This document shows, piece after piece, positions 52,485 to 60,820 of a stretch of 64,000 nt of DNA. Source of the DNA: a virus. Positions within the stretch are counted from its first letter, which is position 1; each line of letters opens with the position of its first letter. The DNA is taken from positions 1-64,000 of the IMG/VR virus record IMGVR_UViG_3300027782_000060. One strand, written 5' to 3'. The notes beneath the pieces were generated by a model. The model was not told the DNA's origin. It ran no database searches and was given only the letters and a program-made list of their open reading frames with translations. The position numbers and the translations under genes are program-made.

Positions 52485-54515
52485 TTATGGGCGGCAGAAT
52501 TCCCATGCGCGTTTTGCCTCTGAGGAAGCAATGCGTGGACGCTGGTTGGCTAACATGTCCGTAAAGACGGTATTAACAGACGTCCGTAAAGCGGTATACC
52601 GCTCATCATCACTACTTATCCCGTAAGAGTTGAATATAGATTCTGAAAGTGTTGCTACGCAGGAATCATAAAGGGATTTTATTCTTCCCATTTGAGCATC
52701 TATGTTTACGGCAGTTTCTTCGTTTGTGGGGGGCGTATACATTGCCCACTTCTCCGCATGATTGATTTTTGAGTCTTTTATAATGGCAGACAGAACGGGT
52801 CGAATGTCCTCGTCCATCTGTCTGGTCCAAACATCGGTTTGAAGAATTGAATTTATGTCAAGAACACCCTGGGCTAGGGATTTCTTTGATTTTTGACCAC
52901 TCAATTTTTCTAAAACAACACGCTGACTACGCTCCATAACTCGTTCGAGACTTCTATCTAATATCTCGGTCCAGCGATTGAGCGAAACTTCACTAATGTC
53001 TTCTTTGAACTGCATTTCCGCAGGATTCATGGACATTTGACCGAACGCTCCCGGACCGGCAGCCGCAGGGCCTCCAGTCATCTCTGGGGGTATCGCAGGA
53101 GCGCCTCCTGGAGTGGCCATTCCCCCGGCTTGCTCCATGGCAAGTGCACCGCTCATCGTATTTGCATCTGGCGCCCCTGGGGGCATTCCTGCTGCTTCTG
53201 GTGGCATTCCCGGCATTCCCGGCGGCATTCCTGGCTGTGCCCCCGGCATGGGCATACCCTGCTGTGGTGGGGCCATGGGCTTTTCCGTATTGCCGATTGG
53301 GGTCAGGTTGGGGTTCATTAGGAGGCTGTCGGCCAGTTCTGACTCAACTTTTTCCCTGCCAGTCACAGTCCTATATTCGTTTAGACTTATCATTCCGCTT
53401 CTGAATTCTTCTAGGCTATAACGCTCAACCTCTTGTTTGGCCATAATCAAAACAGGGACAGACGAAGTGTCAAAATCGACGTAATGGTCATCGTCTAGTT
53501 CGTCGAGTGCTCTGGCAAGAATTTCCAAGTGTGGCCCCATCGTTTCATTCCAGAAAACACGGATTTCTTCACTCGCATTGCTGAAAGTTCTGCCAGAGGC
53601 GTTGCCAATGACTGATTCGGGGACTCCGAAAGAGGCAAGAATTTCCTCTTTTGTAATTTGACGCATTTGGATATAGGCGGCATCTCTTGGGCTTGATGAG
53701 GTATCCACGAAATCAACGCCATCATCCGCACTAACTACCGTAGTTGAGCCAACTCGTCCAATATTTCCTCTGAATCGACTTCTCAATTCTTCTTTATCAT
53801 CATCGTCAATCTCTCCACGAAGAACAAGAAGCCCACCGGGTCTACCGTCATTGAGAAGGAAGTTGCGGTTATATAGTTTGGCTAAGTTTTCAATTTCAAT
53901 GGCAACACCAGCAGATTCCATTGGAGTCAAGGAAAGATACGGGTCAATTGGGTGTGGCCTACGAATCCAGCATACGTCCTGAGGTTTCATGATTACCTTG
54001 TCGCCATTCGGCATAAGGACTTCGTATCCAGAAACAAAAGTTTTAGGGTCGGGAATAGGGCTTGTATGCTGCGGCGGGAGCAGGTTTAGTCCAATAATCC
54101 CACCATCTCGCCCACGCACTTTTTCAATAAAGGCACCACGAGTTCCCAGCAAAATCTGAGATGACATTCTGTACCTAAAAATGTATGAATTTTCACCAAT
54201 ATTGGACTTGGTATTTAAGAGGTCTAATATTGTTGACTTCCCGCTCCTGCCCTTGCTTACAATCTGGCCATCAGGAGAGTTGTTCTTACGAAGAATAATT
54301 GGAAGGCGTGCCTGATTCCCGGCAATTGCGTCAATGCAACGGGAAACCCAAGTAACTTTCTGCATTCCCTCTTTGTAGGCACGTTCAATGTCCCACGGGT
54401 CACGGTATCCCTTGCCTTCAAAGGATGGGTTTTGTGCAATCGGAGCACCAGGCCCAAGAATGGCCCTAGTCGGACCAGGGATGAGTGATTTTGTTTCTGT
54501 CTTATTCCATGCCAT
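52485..54515 (-). CDS. Portal protein, HK97 family
   Basis: The 676-aa protein has the HK97 portal pattern: KVTWVSRCIDAIAGNQARLP near the N-terminus, RMSSQILLGTRGAFIEK, GLNLLPPQHTSPI, a GYEVLMPNGD loop, DVCWIRRPHPIDPYLSLTPM, NRNFLLNDGRPGGLL, and ITKEEILASFGVPESVIGN. The portal ring is the DNA entry and exit channel and terminase docking site. After residue 400 comes a Met/Pro/Gly-rich linker (PGMPPGMPGMPPEAAGMPPG), then an unusual C-terminal helical region of about 170 residues, so the protein is longer than typical portals of around 400-500 aa. It has a chance GMIS (RSGMISLNEYRTV) inside the conserved core, which I do not regard as a processing site. The ribosome site before the ATG is weak. 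Confidence 0.95.
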   Translation of the reverse strand: MAWNKTETKSLIPGPTRAILGPGAPIAQNPSFEGKGYRDPWDIERAYKEGMQKVTWVSRCIDAIAGNQARLPIILRKNNSPDGQIVSKGRSGKSTILDLLNTKSNIGENSYIFRYRMSSQILLGTRGAFIEKVRGRDGGIIGLNLLPPQHTSPIPDPKTFVSGYEVLMPNGDKVIMKPQDVCWIRRPHPIDPYLSLTPMESAGVAIEIENLAKLYNRNFLLNDGRPGGLLVLRGEIDDDDKEELRSRFRGNIGRVGSTTVVSADDGVDFVDTSSSPRDAAYIQMRQITKEEILASFGVPESVIGNASGRTFSNASEEIRVFWNETMGPHLEILARALDELDDDHYVDFDTSSVPVLIMAKQEVERYSLEEFRSGMISLNEYRTVTGREKVESELADSLLMNPNLTPIGNTEKPMAPPQQGMPMPGAQPGMPPGMPGMPPEAAGMPPGAPDANTMSGALAMEQAGGMATPGGAPAIPPEMTGGPAAAGPGAFGQMSMNPAEMQFKEDISEVSLNRWTEILDRSLERVMERSQRVVLEKLSGQKSKKSLAQGVLDINSILQTDVWTRQMDEDIRPVLSAIIKDSKINHAEKWAMYTPPTNEETAVNIDAQMGRIKSLYDSCVATLSESIFNSYGISSDDERYTALRTSVNTVFTDMLANQRPRIASSEAKRAWEFCRP

Positions 54516-54517
54516 AA

Positions 54518-54727
54518 TTATTCAGAGCCCAACAAATAGCCGTAGATTCCACAAGTTACACCCGCTACAATGAGGCCCACGGGAGGCGAGATTAATACTG
54601 TTCCAACGCTAGTCAATAATATAAACAATACCATCATTACATTGGCGGCTGTGGAACGCATGAATAAACGACCTAGTAGTGATGCTGGGTCCCATGGGCC
54701 GAGCAGGCGGCGTAGAATATTTTTCAT
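54518..54727 (-). CDS. Small membrane protein, 69 aa
   Basis: After a basic start (MKNILRRLLG) come two hydrophobic segments, about residues 27-47 and 48-65, separated by a Pro turn (ISPPVG), consistent with two membrane helices. Its stop lies 2 bases before the portal start, so the two are probably co-transcribed. A holin-like or membrane-anchoring role is possible, but the protein is not clearly related to any known holin. It is the first gene of the leftward block, facing the terminase gene across an 80-base divergent gap (54728-54807). Confidence 0.7.
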   Translation of the reverse strand: MKNILRRLLGPWDPASLLGRLFMRSTAANVMMVLFILLTSVGTVLISPPVGLIVAGVTCGIYGYLLGSE

Positions 54728-54807
54728 GTGTTAATGTGTTTCTCGTCCATTGTTGTCGGTTTCTTGTAACGGCAATCTAATACAAAAATTAGCCTCAGAG
54801 GTAGAAC

Positions 54808-56112
54808 ATGACAGATTGGAATAGTGTACTTGCTTTTTTGCAGCCAAAACTGCCGCCTTTCTGCCCAGAAGAAGCATCAATGACTCAAAAGGTTTTCCTG
54901 CGCACCTACTCACTAGAAGCCCTATTTGGCGGAGCAGCAGGCGGGGGCAAGTCGTCCGCACTCCTTATGTCCGCTCTTCAGTATGTAGATATACCTAATT
55001 ATTCAGCAATCATTTTCCGCCGTACGTATGCCGACCTTGCTCTCCCTGGAGCCATCATGGACCGGTTTATTAACTGGATGGCCCCATATGATGACGTTCG
55101 CTGGAACGCGAATAACTATACGGCAGTATTCCCGTCGGGCGCTAGAATTTCTTTTGGTTATCTCAACAATCAACAAGACTACCTGCGCTACAAAGGTGCC
55201 GAATTCCAATTTATTGGGATGGACGAAGTTACGGAAATACGAGAAAATGATTATCGATACATGTTCTCTCGTCTCCGTCGACCAGTATCTGGACCACTAT
55301 CCCAAGTCCCATTGAGAATGCGTTCAGCATGCAACCCTGCGCCTAACTGGGTTCGGCAACGTTTTATCGTTGAAGGGCATGACAAGGGTAGAATATTCGT
55401 CCCATCAAAACTGACCGACAACCCCGGAATTGACGCTGACTCCTATCGCGCCGCACTTCAAGCATTGGACCCAGTGGAACGAAAGCGCCTAGAAGATGGT
55501 GACTGGTGGGCAACCACACTTGGGTCGATGTTTGACCGTGAAAATATAGTAATTATCGACAACGAGGATATGCCAAAAATTACCACGTCCGCCAGGGCTG
55601 TACGATTCTGGGACCTTGCTGCCACAGAGCCTTCACACAGCAACCCCAATCCAGACTGGACAGTCGGCACCTTGGTTTTGTTTGACCAAGGCATAACCTA
55701 CGTGCTTGACGTAAAGAAAGCGCGAGTGCGTGGGGAGAAAGTTGAGCAGTTGATTGCTCAAACGGCATACGAAGATGGTCACGCTGTAGCAATACGCATG
55801 GAGCAGGAGCCAGGCTCATCAGGTAAGGCTTTAGTCGACCAATATGCCCGATACGTACTGAGTGGTTACGATTTCATGGGAATTCGTTCAACTGGTGATA
55901 AAACGACACGAGCAATGCCGTTTGCCGCAGCAGTGGCGAATGGCAACGTCCGGTGCGTGCGGGCAACTTGGCTTACGGATTGGATGGATGAACTTTCATC
56001 TTTCCCGGAAGCCTGCGACCACGACGACCAGGTTGACTCCGTGGTTGGAGGTTTTACACATTTGACGGGCTTGGGGTTGCCACAGCGCAAGCGCATAGGT
56101 ATCATCGTCTAG
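54808..56112 (+). CDS. terL: Terminase large subunit
   Basis: The 434-aa protein has all motor and nuclease motifs: Walker A GGAAGGGKSS near residue 42, FRRTYADLALPG (Arg motif), a Walker B FIGMDEV near residue 136, then the RNase H-fold nuclease with FWDLAATEP (first Asp), MEQEPGSSGK and HDDQVDSVVGG (last Asps). It cleaves concatemeric DNA and pumps it into proheads through the portal. AGAGG lies 5 bases before the ATG. It is on the opposite strand to the portal and head genes, with a short divergent promoter region between. No small subunit was recognised in the window. Confidence 0.96.
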   Translation: MTDWNSVLAFLQPKLPPFCPEEASMTQKVFLRTYSLEALFGGAAGGGKSSALLMSALQYVDIPNYSAIIFRRTYADLALPGAIMDRFINWMAPYDDVRWNANNYTAVFPSGARISFGYLNNQQDYLRYKGAEFQFIGMDEVTEIRENDYRYMFSRLRRPVSGPLSQVPLRMRSACNPAPNWVRQRFIVEGHDKGRIFVPSKLTDNPGIDADSYRAALQALDPVERKRLEDGDWWATTLGSMFDRENIVIIDNEDMPKITTSARAVRFWDLAATEPSHSNPNPDWTVGTLVLFDQGITYVLDVKKARVRGEKVEQLIAQTAYEDGHAVAIRMEQEPGSSGKALVDQYARYVLSGYDFMGIRSTGDKTTRAMPFAAAVANGNVRCVRATWLTDWMDELSSFPEACDHDDQVDSVVGGFTHLTGLGLPQRKRIGIIV

Positions 56113-56135
56113 GAAGTTGCAACCAGGAAGGTACT

Positions 56136-56636
56136 ATGGCTACTCCAGTTGAGTTAATTGAGGAAATCCGCCGACTTATTGGAGAAGCGAGTGCCGATAT
56201 CGTCGATGCAATAACATCGGATGGCGCAGACATCACAGAGTCTTGTTTAATCTATTCAGCAATTAATTCCTTGAAAAAGGATATTGCAATGTTGAATGAA
56301 CACACAGAGACATTGGTGGCGGACCGTATGAACGAATCGTTTGTGTCCCTTCCCGACGGCTTCCTTGCCGAAAGAAGAATTGGTAGTGACAGGAAGTCAT
56401 GGGACCACAAGGGTCTTGCTGCAGAAGTTTCCAATCGCGTTTATCAATCATCTATTGACATTGATACGGGAGAAGTGTTAGCGTCTCCCCTGGAAATGAT
56501 GCAGAAGATGCTGGAATATGCGGCCCCCTCTTATTGGCGAGTTGGGGAATTAAATAAAATTGGTATTAGTGCTGATGATTATTGCCAAAAATCTGAAGGA
56601 AAAATCAGCGTTGTTATTAGTAAAGAAAAACTGTAG
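56136..56636 (+). CDS. Hypothetical protein, 166 aa
   Basis: A mostly helical acidic protein (MATPVELIEEIRRLIGEASA at the start), with a beta-rich C-terminus. It lies 23 bases after the terminase gene and its stop TAG overlaps the GTG of the Rad52-like gene, so it belongs to the packaging-recombination operon. AGGAAGG in front of the ATG is a good ribosome site. I do not recognise the family. A role as a recombination or packaging accessory factor fits the position only. Confidence 0.8.
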   Translation: MATPVELIEEIRRLIGEASADIVDAITSDGADITESCLIYSAINSLKKDIAMLNEHTETLVADRMNESFVSLPDGFLAERRIGSDRKSWDHKGLAAEVSNRVYQSSIDIDTGEVLASPLEMMQKMLEYAAPSYWRVGELNKIGISADDYCQKSEGKISVVISKEKL

Positions 56637-57496
56637 TGGCGTCTGCCAAAAAACAACAATCAGAACAGTCGGAAACCGACAACATAATTAACGATAAGGG
56701 GATAAAGAAAATGAATATTGCTCATGATATTGCTTCACGTGACGATAATTGGGAAGAGGAGCATTGGCGCAAGACTGACGAGCGCCAAGCAAAGTTTGCA
56801 CGGGAATTAAAAATTGAGAACGAGCGCATTCAGGCCGAACTCAGCGAACCCTTTCCCCCAGAGATGGAGCGCGAACTTCGTAAGGGTGGTACGACTCTTG
56901 TTTACATTCCTGTCAGCGAAGTAATTGCACGTTTGAATAGGATTTTCGGGATACACGGGTGGTCATCCGAAATTATTAGATGCGAAAGGGATGCCCTTGA
57001 CCCAGATTTCATCGTGGCTCATGTTCGATTAAATATCCATATGGATGACAACTTCAGAATGGTCCAAAAAGACGGTTTCGGCGGTCAGAAAATTAAGCGC
57101 ACAAAACAAGGCGACATTGTTGACCTTGGTGATGAATTCAAGGGCGCTGTTTCTGATGCGCTAAAAAAGGCCGCCCAGCAACTTGGCGTGGCTCTATATC
57201 TTGCTCGTTCCGACGAGGCGCTTAGTCTTGAAATCGAGCGTGACCATGCCGTAAGTAATCCGGTTATTGAAGTAGACCCCAAAATCTCCGCACTTTGGTC
57301 GAAGTTCATTGAATTGAGCAAGCAGTTTGACTCTACGCAAAAGGAGGAACTTTCCCGATTCTGGGGCGAGTTCGCCAATGGACAGCCGAAGCCAACGCGA
57401 GAAACAGTAACTATTCATGGAGTCATGGCGCTCATTGAGCAGTCCACGAAGATTCTTTTCCCTGGCTCAGAACTCATGCACGATAAGGGTGAGTGA
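56636..57496 (+). CDS. Rad52-family single-strand annealing protein
   Basis: Residues about 65-200 match Rad52/Rad22-like annealing proteins: VYIPVSEVIARLNRIFGIHG, WSSEIIRCERD, FIVAHVRLNIHMDD, a Gly-rich GFGGQKIK, and DEFKGAVSDALKKAAQQLGVA. These form rings that anneal complementary single strands in phage recombination. The C-terminal part is helical and divergent. Two starts are possible: a GTG at 56636 overlapping the preceding stop, and an ATG at 56711 with AAGGGG upstream; the conserved core is downstream of both. The next gene, a RecB/Cas4-like nuclease, overlaps its 3' end, the usual pairing of annealing protein and exonuclease. Confidence 0.85.
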   Translation: MASAKKQQSEQSETDNIINDKGIKKMNIAHDIASRDDNWEEEHWRKTDERQAKFARELKIENERIQAELSEPFPPEMERELRKGGTTLVYIPVSEVIARLNRIFGIHGWSSEIIRCERDALDPDFIVAHVRLNIHMDDNFRMVQKDGFGGQKIKRTKQGDIVDLGDEFKGAVSDALKKAAQQLGVALYLARSDEALSLEIERDHAVSNPVIEVDPKISALWSKFIELSKQFDSTQKEELSRFWGEFANGQPKPTRETVTIHGVMALIEQSTKILFPGSELMHDKGE

Positions 57497-58280
57497 GGAA
57501 AAGGAAATCCCCACTGGCTTTGTTTATGCAATGCCACCATATTTGTCGCCATCTTCAATGAGTACCTTCAGGCAGTGCCCATTGAAGTTCAAGTTCAACA
57601 AGATTGACAAAATCCCCGACCAGCCATCGTCGGCCACCCTGCTGGGCAACTTTGTTCATGAAATATTAGAGGACTTCTATGTGCTACCCAATGAAGAAAG
57701 AACAATTACATCCGTAAAATCGCTTGCGTCAACGGTATGGCATCGTTCGGATTGGGAAAATAGAATTCGTGGCTATGTTCGCGCCGACGAAATGCTTAAA
57801 TTCCGTTGGAGCGCATGGTGGTGTCTTGAGAATTTATGGAAAGTCGAAAATCCAAAAGAAGTGTTTCCTCAAGGGATAGAAAGTGAACTCAATGGTCCTC
57901 TGGGGAAAGCCACAGTTAAAGGTTTTATCGACCGCTACGAGGGCATAGAGGATGGAAAAGTTAGAATTTCCGACTACAAGACTGGCAAAAAACCTAGCAA
58001 AAACTATGTTGAAGATAAATTCATTCAATTAAGAATTTATGCTGCACTATTATCAAAAGAAGTCCCAAATATCACCGAACTTCAGTTGTTGTATCTTAAG
58101 GATGGGGTCAATTTCACCTATCAATTAACCGAAGAAAGCAATGAGGGAATCATTCAATATGTATCCGAAAGCCATGAAATGGTAGAAGAGGCATGTAGAA
58201 CTGGTGAATTTAAATACAATAAAACGCGCCTATGTGACTGGTGTGCTTACAAGACGATATGTCCAGGATGGAAGAAATGA
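57489..58280 (+). CDS. PD-(D/E)XK nuclease, Cas4/RecB-like
   Basis: The GTG at 57489 overlaps the Rad52-like stop by 8 bases and is chosen over a longer frame from 57417. The sequence shows the family order: PYLSPSSMSTFRQCPLKFKF (N-terminal Cys), GNFVHEILEDFY (metal His/Glu helix), ATVKGFIDRYEGI with catalytic Asp, RISDYKTGKKPS (D...xK), QLRIYAALL, and three C-terminal Cys in LCDWCAYKTICPGW. With the first Cys these suit a 4Fe-4S cluster as in Cas4 and AddB. It probably resects DNA ends for the annealing protein in the upstream overlapping gene. It overlaps the downstream gene by ATGA. Confidence 0.9.
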   Translation: MSEEKEIPTGFVYAMPPYLSPSSMSTFRQCPLKFKFNKIDKIPDQPSSATLLGNFVHEILEDFYVLPNEERTITSVKSLASTVWHRSDWENRIRGYVRADEMLKFRWSAWWCLENLWKVENPKEVFPQGIESELNGPLGKATVKGFIDRYEGIEDGKVRISDYKTGKKPSKNYVEDKFIQLRIYAALLSKEVPNITELQLLYLKDGVNFTYQLTEESNEGIIQYVSESHEMVEEACRTGEFKYNKTRLCDWCAYKTICPGWKK

Positions 58281-58801
58281 ACAGAATGATTAGTGACGAC
58301 ATGTTTGCCTATATGGTTGCGGAGGATGTGAAAAACAAATTATCGTCATCGCAAAAAAGCATCCTTATGGAAAAAGAAAATTGGCAGAAGTGGCAGAAGT
58401 GCCTGCTTGTGTTAATTAATAATCTCGAAGAACAACTGGAAGATTTGCACGAAGACGAGACTGCTGATTTTCGGCGTTTTTCAGAGATTGAGTCTCGCTA
58501 CGGGAGTAAGAGAAATTTACTCCAGCAGGCAGAGCATTCATATAAGAACAAGCGAACAAAAATTGAACGTTTCAAGTTTCATGTTAATAAAAAACTTGAT
58601 GAAATAACGAAAATGATTGAAACCGGCTCAATCATGCACTCAACTGGCTGGGAACAAGTCGAATTCCTGAAACGTGCAATTTCTGCACATCGTCAACTGT
58701 TGACAGAAAACGATATGGAGCCAACTTCGATAGATGAAGCACTCTGGGCGTCGCTTCAAAACAAGTGGGAATTTGATAATATCGACGTATCATCCCTATA
58801 G
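58277..58801 (+). CDS. Coiled-coil protein, 174 aa
   Basis: The ATG at 58277 overlaps the preceding stop (ATGA), so coupling decides this start over an upstream frame. The protein is nearly all charged helix with a central region of long heptad-like patterns (LEEQLEDLHEDETADFRRF; SYKNKRTKIERFKFHVNKKL), predicted as a coiled coil. No domain is recognised. Position between the RecB-like nuclease and HNH genes suggests a role in recombination or replication, possibly as a bridging factor. Confidence 0.8.
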   Translation: MNRMISDDMFAYMVAEDVKNKLSSSQKSILMEKENWQKWQKCLLVLINNLEEQLEDLHEDETADFRRFSEIESRYGSKRNLLQQAEHSYKNKRTKIERFKFHVNKKLDEITKMIETGSIMHSTGWEQVEFLKRAISAHRQLLTENDMEPTSIDEALWASLQNKWEFDNIDVSSL

Positions 58802-58811
58802 AAAGGCAGTT

Positions 58812-59111
58812 ATGCGTTTTAGAAGCAAGAAAAAAGAAGCAGAATATGTAGAGCGAAGAAAAGTCGTTGTACGAATGCTTGAAAAATTCCCATACTGCCA
58901 AGCGTGTCCTGTTTTCGCCAAGCATGACGAAAAGGCGACCTACGTAAGAATGGGTAGCGTCGATGTACATGAACTCGTTAGGCGCTCCCAGGGCGGTTCA
59001 ATTATTGATGAATCAAATTTATTGTGCGTGTGCCGCTCGTGCCATATGAGGATAGGGAACCACCCTGCCTTGGCGTTCGAACTTGGCTTGGCTAAACATT
59101 CTTGGGCTTAG
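58812..59111 (+). CDS. HNH endonuclease
   Basis: The 99-aa protein has the HNH core: FPYCQACPVF (first Cys pair), VDVHELVRRSQGGS (catalytic His), ESNLLCVCRSCH (Asn and second Cys pair) and IGNHPALAFE. AAAGG lies 5 bases before the ATG at 58812; a frame open further upstream is not used. Phage HNH proteins near terminase often assist packaging cleavage. A degenerate copy of its last 20 codons lies at 59474-59536 beyond the opposite-strand 98-aa gene, so local duplication has taken place. Confidence 0.92.
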   Translation: MRFRSKKKEAEYVERRKVVVRMLEKFPYCQACPVFAKHDEKATYVRMGSVDVHELVRRSQGGSIIDESNLLCVCRSCHMRIGNHPALAFELGLAKHSWA

Positions 59112-59134
59112 TGCCTGTTTGTAAATAATCTTAA

Positions 59135-59431
59135 TTACTTACTCATCCGCATTACTGATATTTTTGATGCATTAGTATCACTGATGGCATAAATACCAGG
59201 GTATCGAGGCATTTCTGTAAAATCAATTTTTTCGTTAGGTGCTATTTTGATGCCATAATTAGAAGATGTGACGCTAGCGCCGCCAATATACACTATTGCT
59301 GTTGCATGAATATTTTGAACAATAAAAGTAACACTATAATTCACATCATCACCATCATCAAATAGGGCGGCGGCAGCGGTCGTGTTTGACAAGGTTACGT
59401 GTGAGTGCTTGACTACGAGTGGTCCTGGCAT
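59135..59431 (-). CDS. Small beta-rich virion-type protein, 98 aa, inserted between HNH gene and its duplicated tail
   Basis: The sequence is beta-rich (VKHSHVTLSNTTAAAALFDD, SVTFIVQNIHATAIVYIGGA, YGIKIAPNEKIDFTEMP) like a small decoration, fibre or head protein. AAGGA lies 7 bases before the ATG. It is a lone minus-strand gene among plus-strand genes, directly flanked by the HNH 3' end and the tail-like remnant at 59474-59536, so it may be a recently inserted cassette. No named family is certain. Confidence 0.75.
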   Translation of the reverse strand: MPGPLVVKHSHVTLSNTTAAAALFDDGDDVNYSVTFIVQNIHATAIVYIGGASVTSSNYGIKIAPNEKIDFTEMPRYPGIYAISDTNASKISVMRMSK

Positions 59432-59473
59432 GCGAACATCCTTTTATTTTCATTATATCCTACTTGCTCCTAG

Positions 59474-59536
59474 AAAATTATGAATCATCTTTCGTCACCA
59501 TTCAAACTTAGCCCAGCAAAACATTCCTGGGATTAA
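59474..59536 (+). pseudogene. Remnant copy of the HNH gene 3' end
   Basis: The frame KIMNHLSSPFKLSPAKHSWD plus TAA aligns without gaps to the HNH C-terminus, RIGNHPALAFELGLAKHSWA plus TAG. About half the residues are identical, including I, N, H, F, L and AKHSW; a TAG precedes the remnant in frame. By hand alignment about two thirds of bases match, and TGC follows both stop codons. It is too short to function. Confidence 0.55.
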
Positions 59537-59618
59537 TGCAATACTTCTGCTAACGGTCAATCATTTTGTAGTAAAGTTTTAATAGCCCAGAAAGGGCCCT
59601 TAAAAGTAGGAGAAAATA

Positions 59619-60257
59619 ATGACGCTAGCATTTGTTTTTAATGATACAGCAGCACTGACCGCTGCTCAAAAGGTTGCACTCGTAATGCCGTTCAGCGCAG
59701 AAATTCTTAGCGCGACGTTGCAGTTAAACACCGCCCCCACTGGCTCCGCTGCGACTTTCGACATTGAATCTGACGGAACCAGCATCCTTGCCGCTGGTCT
59801 TTCCGTATCCGCCACGACATTCGTGCCGGCTACAGCCGCTGTCATTCGCAAGAATGGCACCATCAGCGGTGCCGTCAATGGTGCCGGACCAACCGCTGTT
59901 TACACCGTTGCCGCTGGTCACCTTTTCAAGGTCGGCGACAAGGTTACTGTTTCGGGAGTCACTGTTTCAGCAGGTAGCGCAGTGCCTTACAACTTTACCG
60001 ACAAGCAGGTTTCTGCAGTTACTTCGACGACAGTCACTGTTACTGGCGTCGTTGGCACTCCAGGTACCTATAGCAGTGGCGGAACTATCGTCTGCACCAC
60101 CTCGCCAGTCATCGTTCCAAGAGGCGCAGTTCTTTCTTTTGACTGTGATTCAGTTGGCTCGACAGTCGCCGGTTCTGGTTACACGCTTGCAATCAGATAC
60201 AAGGAAGCAGCGTCTACAACGCTTGCAGTTGGCGGACTTGACGCTGGCCGCTTCTAA
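59619..60257 (+). CDS. Virion-type beta-rich protein, 212 aa
   Basis: AGGAG lies 6 bases before the ATG. The protein is Ala/Thr/Val/Gly-rich with regular beta strands (MTLAFVFNDTAALTAAQKV; VYTVAAGHLFKVGDKVTVSG; TTVTVTGVVGTPGTYSSGG), typical of capsid decoration, fibre or tail-tip proteins. The closing region (YTLAIRYKEAAS) resembles the end of the next gene's product, so the two may share a fold and origin. A strong terminator follows. The GC content looks higher and codon use richer in GCC/GTC/ACC than that of its neighbours, which may mark a highly expressed gene. Confidence 0.85.
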   Translation: MTLAFVFNDTAALTAAQKVALVMPFSAEILSATLQLNTAPTGSAATFDIESDGTSILAAGLSVSATTFVPATAAVIRKNGTISGAVNGAGPTAVYTVAAGHLFKVGDKVTVSGVTVSAGSAVPYNFTDKQVSAVTSTTVTVTGVVGTPGTYSSGGTIVCTTSPVIVPRGAVLSFDCDSVGSTVAGSGYTLAIRYKEAASTTLAVGGLDAGRF

Positions 60258-60284
60258 TTCGTAAATAATTCAGTAATTTGTATG

Positions 60285-60310
60285 AAAGCGGGAGGGAGAC
60301 CTCCCGCTTT
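60285..60310 (+). terminator. Strong intrinsic terminator after the 212-aa gene
   Basis: AAAGCGGGAGG at 60285-60295 pairs perfectly with CCTCCCGCTTT at 60300-60310 around a GAGA tetraloop (GNRA type). The T-rich end (TTTCTGCTTT) follows. The 11-bp stem with tetraloop also ends transcripts from the other strand in principle (AAAG tail). It marks the 212-aa gene as an independent, strongly transcribed unit. Confidence 0.88.
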
Positions 60311-60345
60311 CTGCTTTATCACTTAACTATTAAATAAGAAAAAAG

Positions 60346-60702
60346 ATGATGGCCAAACAACTAATAACCCTATGTGTTGGTGGAGAACTATCCGCAGCAA
60401 AAAGACGCACCTCGGCAAGAATGCCTGCTAGCGGAAAAATTATTGGCGTATACACCTCAGTGGGTACTCCAGCATCTGGTGCAACAATCATTGTCGACAT
60501 CAACATCGCGGATACGACAGTATTTACCACCCAAGCAAACAGGCCAACCATAGCGGTAGGGGCATATTCTTCGGCTGCGGGAACGGCGGCTAATAATAAA
60601 TTTGCCTTAGGCGATATTATCGTGGTCGATATTGACAGGGTTGGAACGGAAATTCCAGGAGAAGATTTGACTATTGGTATATGGGTAGATTTTGACTATT
60701 AA
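60346..60702 (+). CDS. Virion-type beta-rich protein, 118 aa
   Basis: A small beta-rich protein (LITLCVGGELSAAKRRTSAR, GKIIGVYTSVGTPASGATII, DLTIGIWVDFDY) with the look of a decoration, fibre or head-tail protein, and similar in style to the 212-aa protein upstream. Two adjacent ATGs are possible starts (60346, 60349); AAGAAAAAAG upstream is a weak purine-rich site. It lies between two terminators and so may be its own unit. Confidence 0.75.
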   Translation: MMAKQLITLCVGGELSAAKRRTSARMPASGKIIGVYTSVGTPASGATIIVDINIADTTVFTTQANRPTIAVGAYSSAAGTAANNKFALGDIIVVDIDRVGTEIPGEDLTIGIWVDFDY

Positions 60703-60758
60703 AATTAATGTACAATAGTTTTATAAACAAGAACTAAACCCGACAAGGTAGTAGTGAG

Positions 60759-60789
60759 AACGGCGTGAGGATTATCCTCCGCCGTTTTT
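60759..60789 (+). terminator. Terminator or attenuator hairpin before the RuvC-like gene
   Basis: AACGGCG (60759-60765) pairs with CGCCGTT (60780-60786) and inner GAGGAT with ATCCTC, leaving one unpaired T and a one-base loop region; TTTTT follows. It sits 30 bases before the probable RuvC-like start and 57 bases after the preceding stop. Simple termination of the 118-aa gene is the first reading; an attenuator for the RuvC-like gene is also possible. Confidence 0.82.
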
Positions 60790-60820
60790 GCTATTTATGC
60801 GTTCATTTCATATTGAGAAT

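Noticed and set aside
53370-53400. GMIS in the portal as another processing motif
   Set aside because: It lies inside a conserved helical part of the portal (SGMISLNEYR) that is common in this family, not between domains. It shows that the motif alone is not proof of cleavage.
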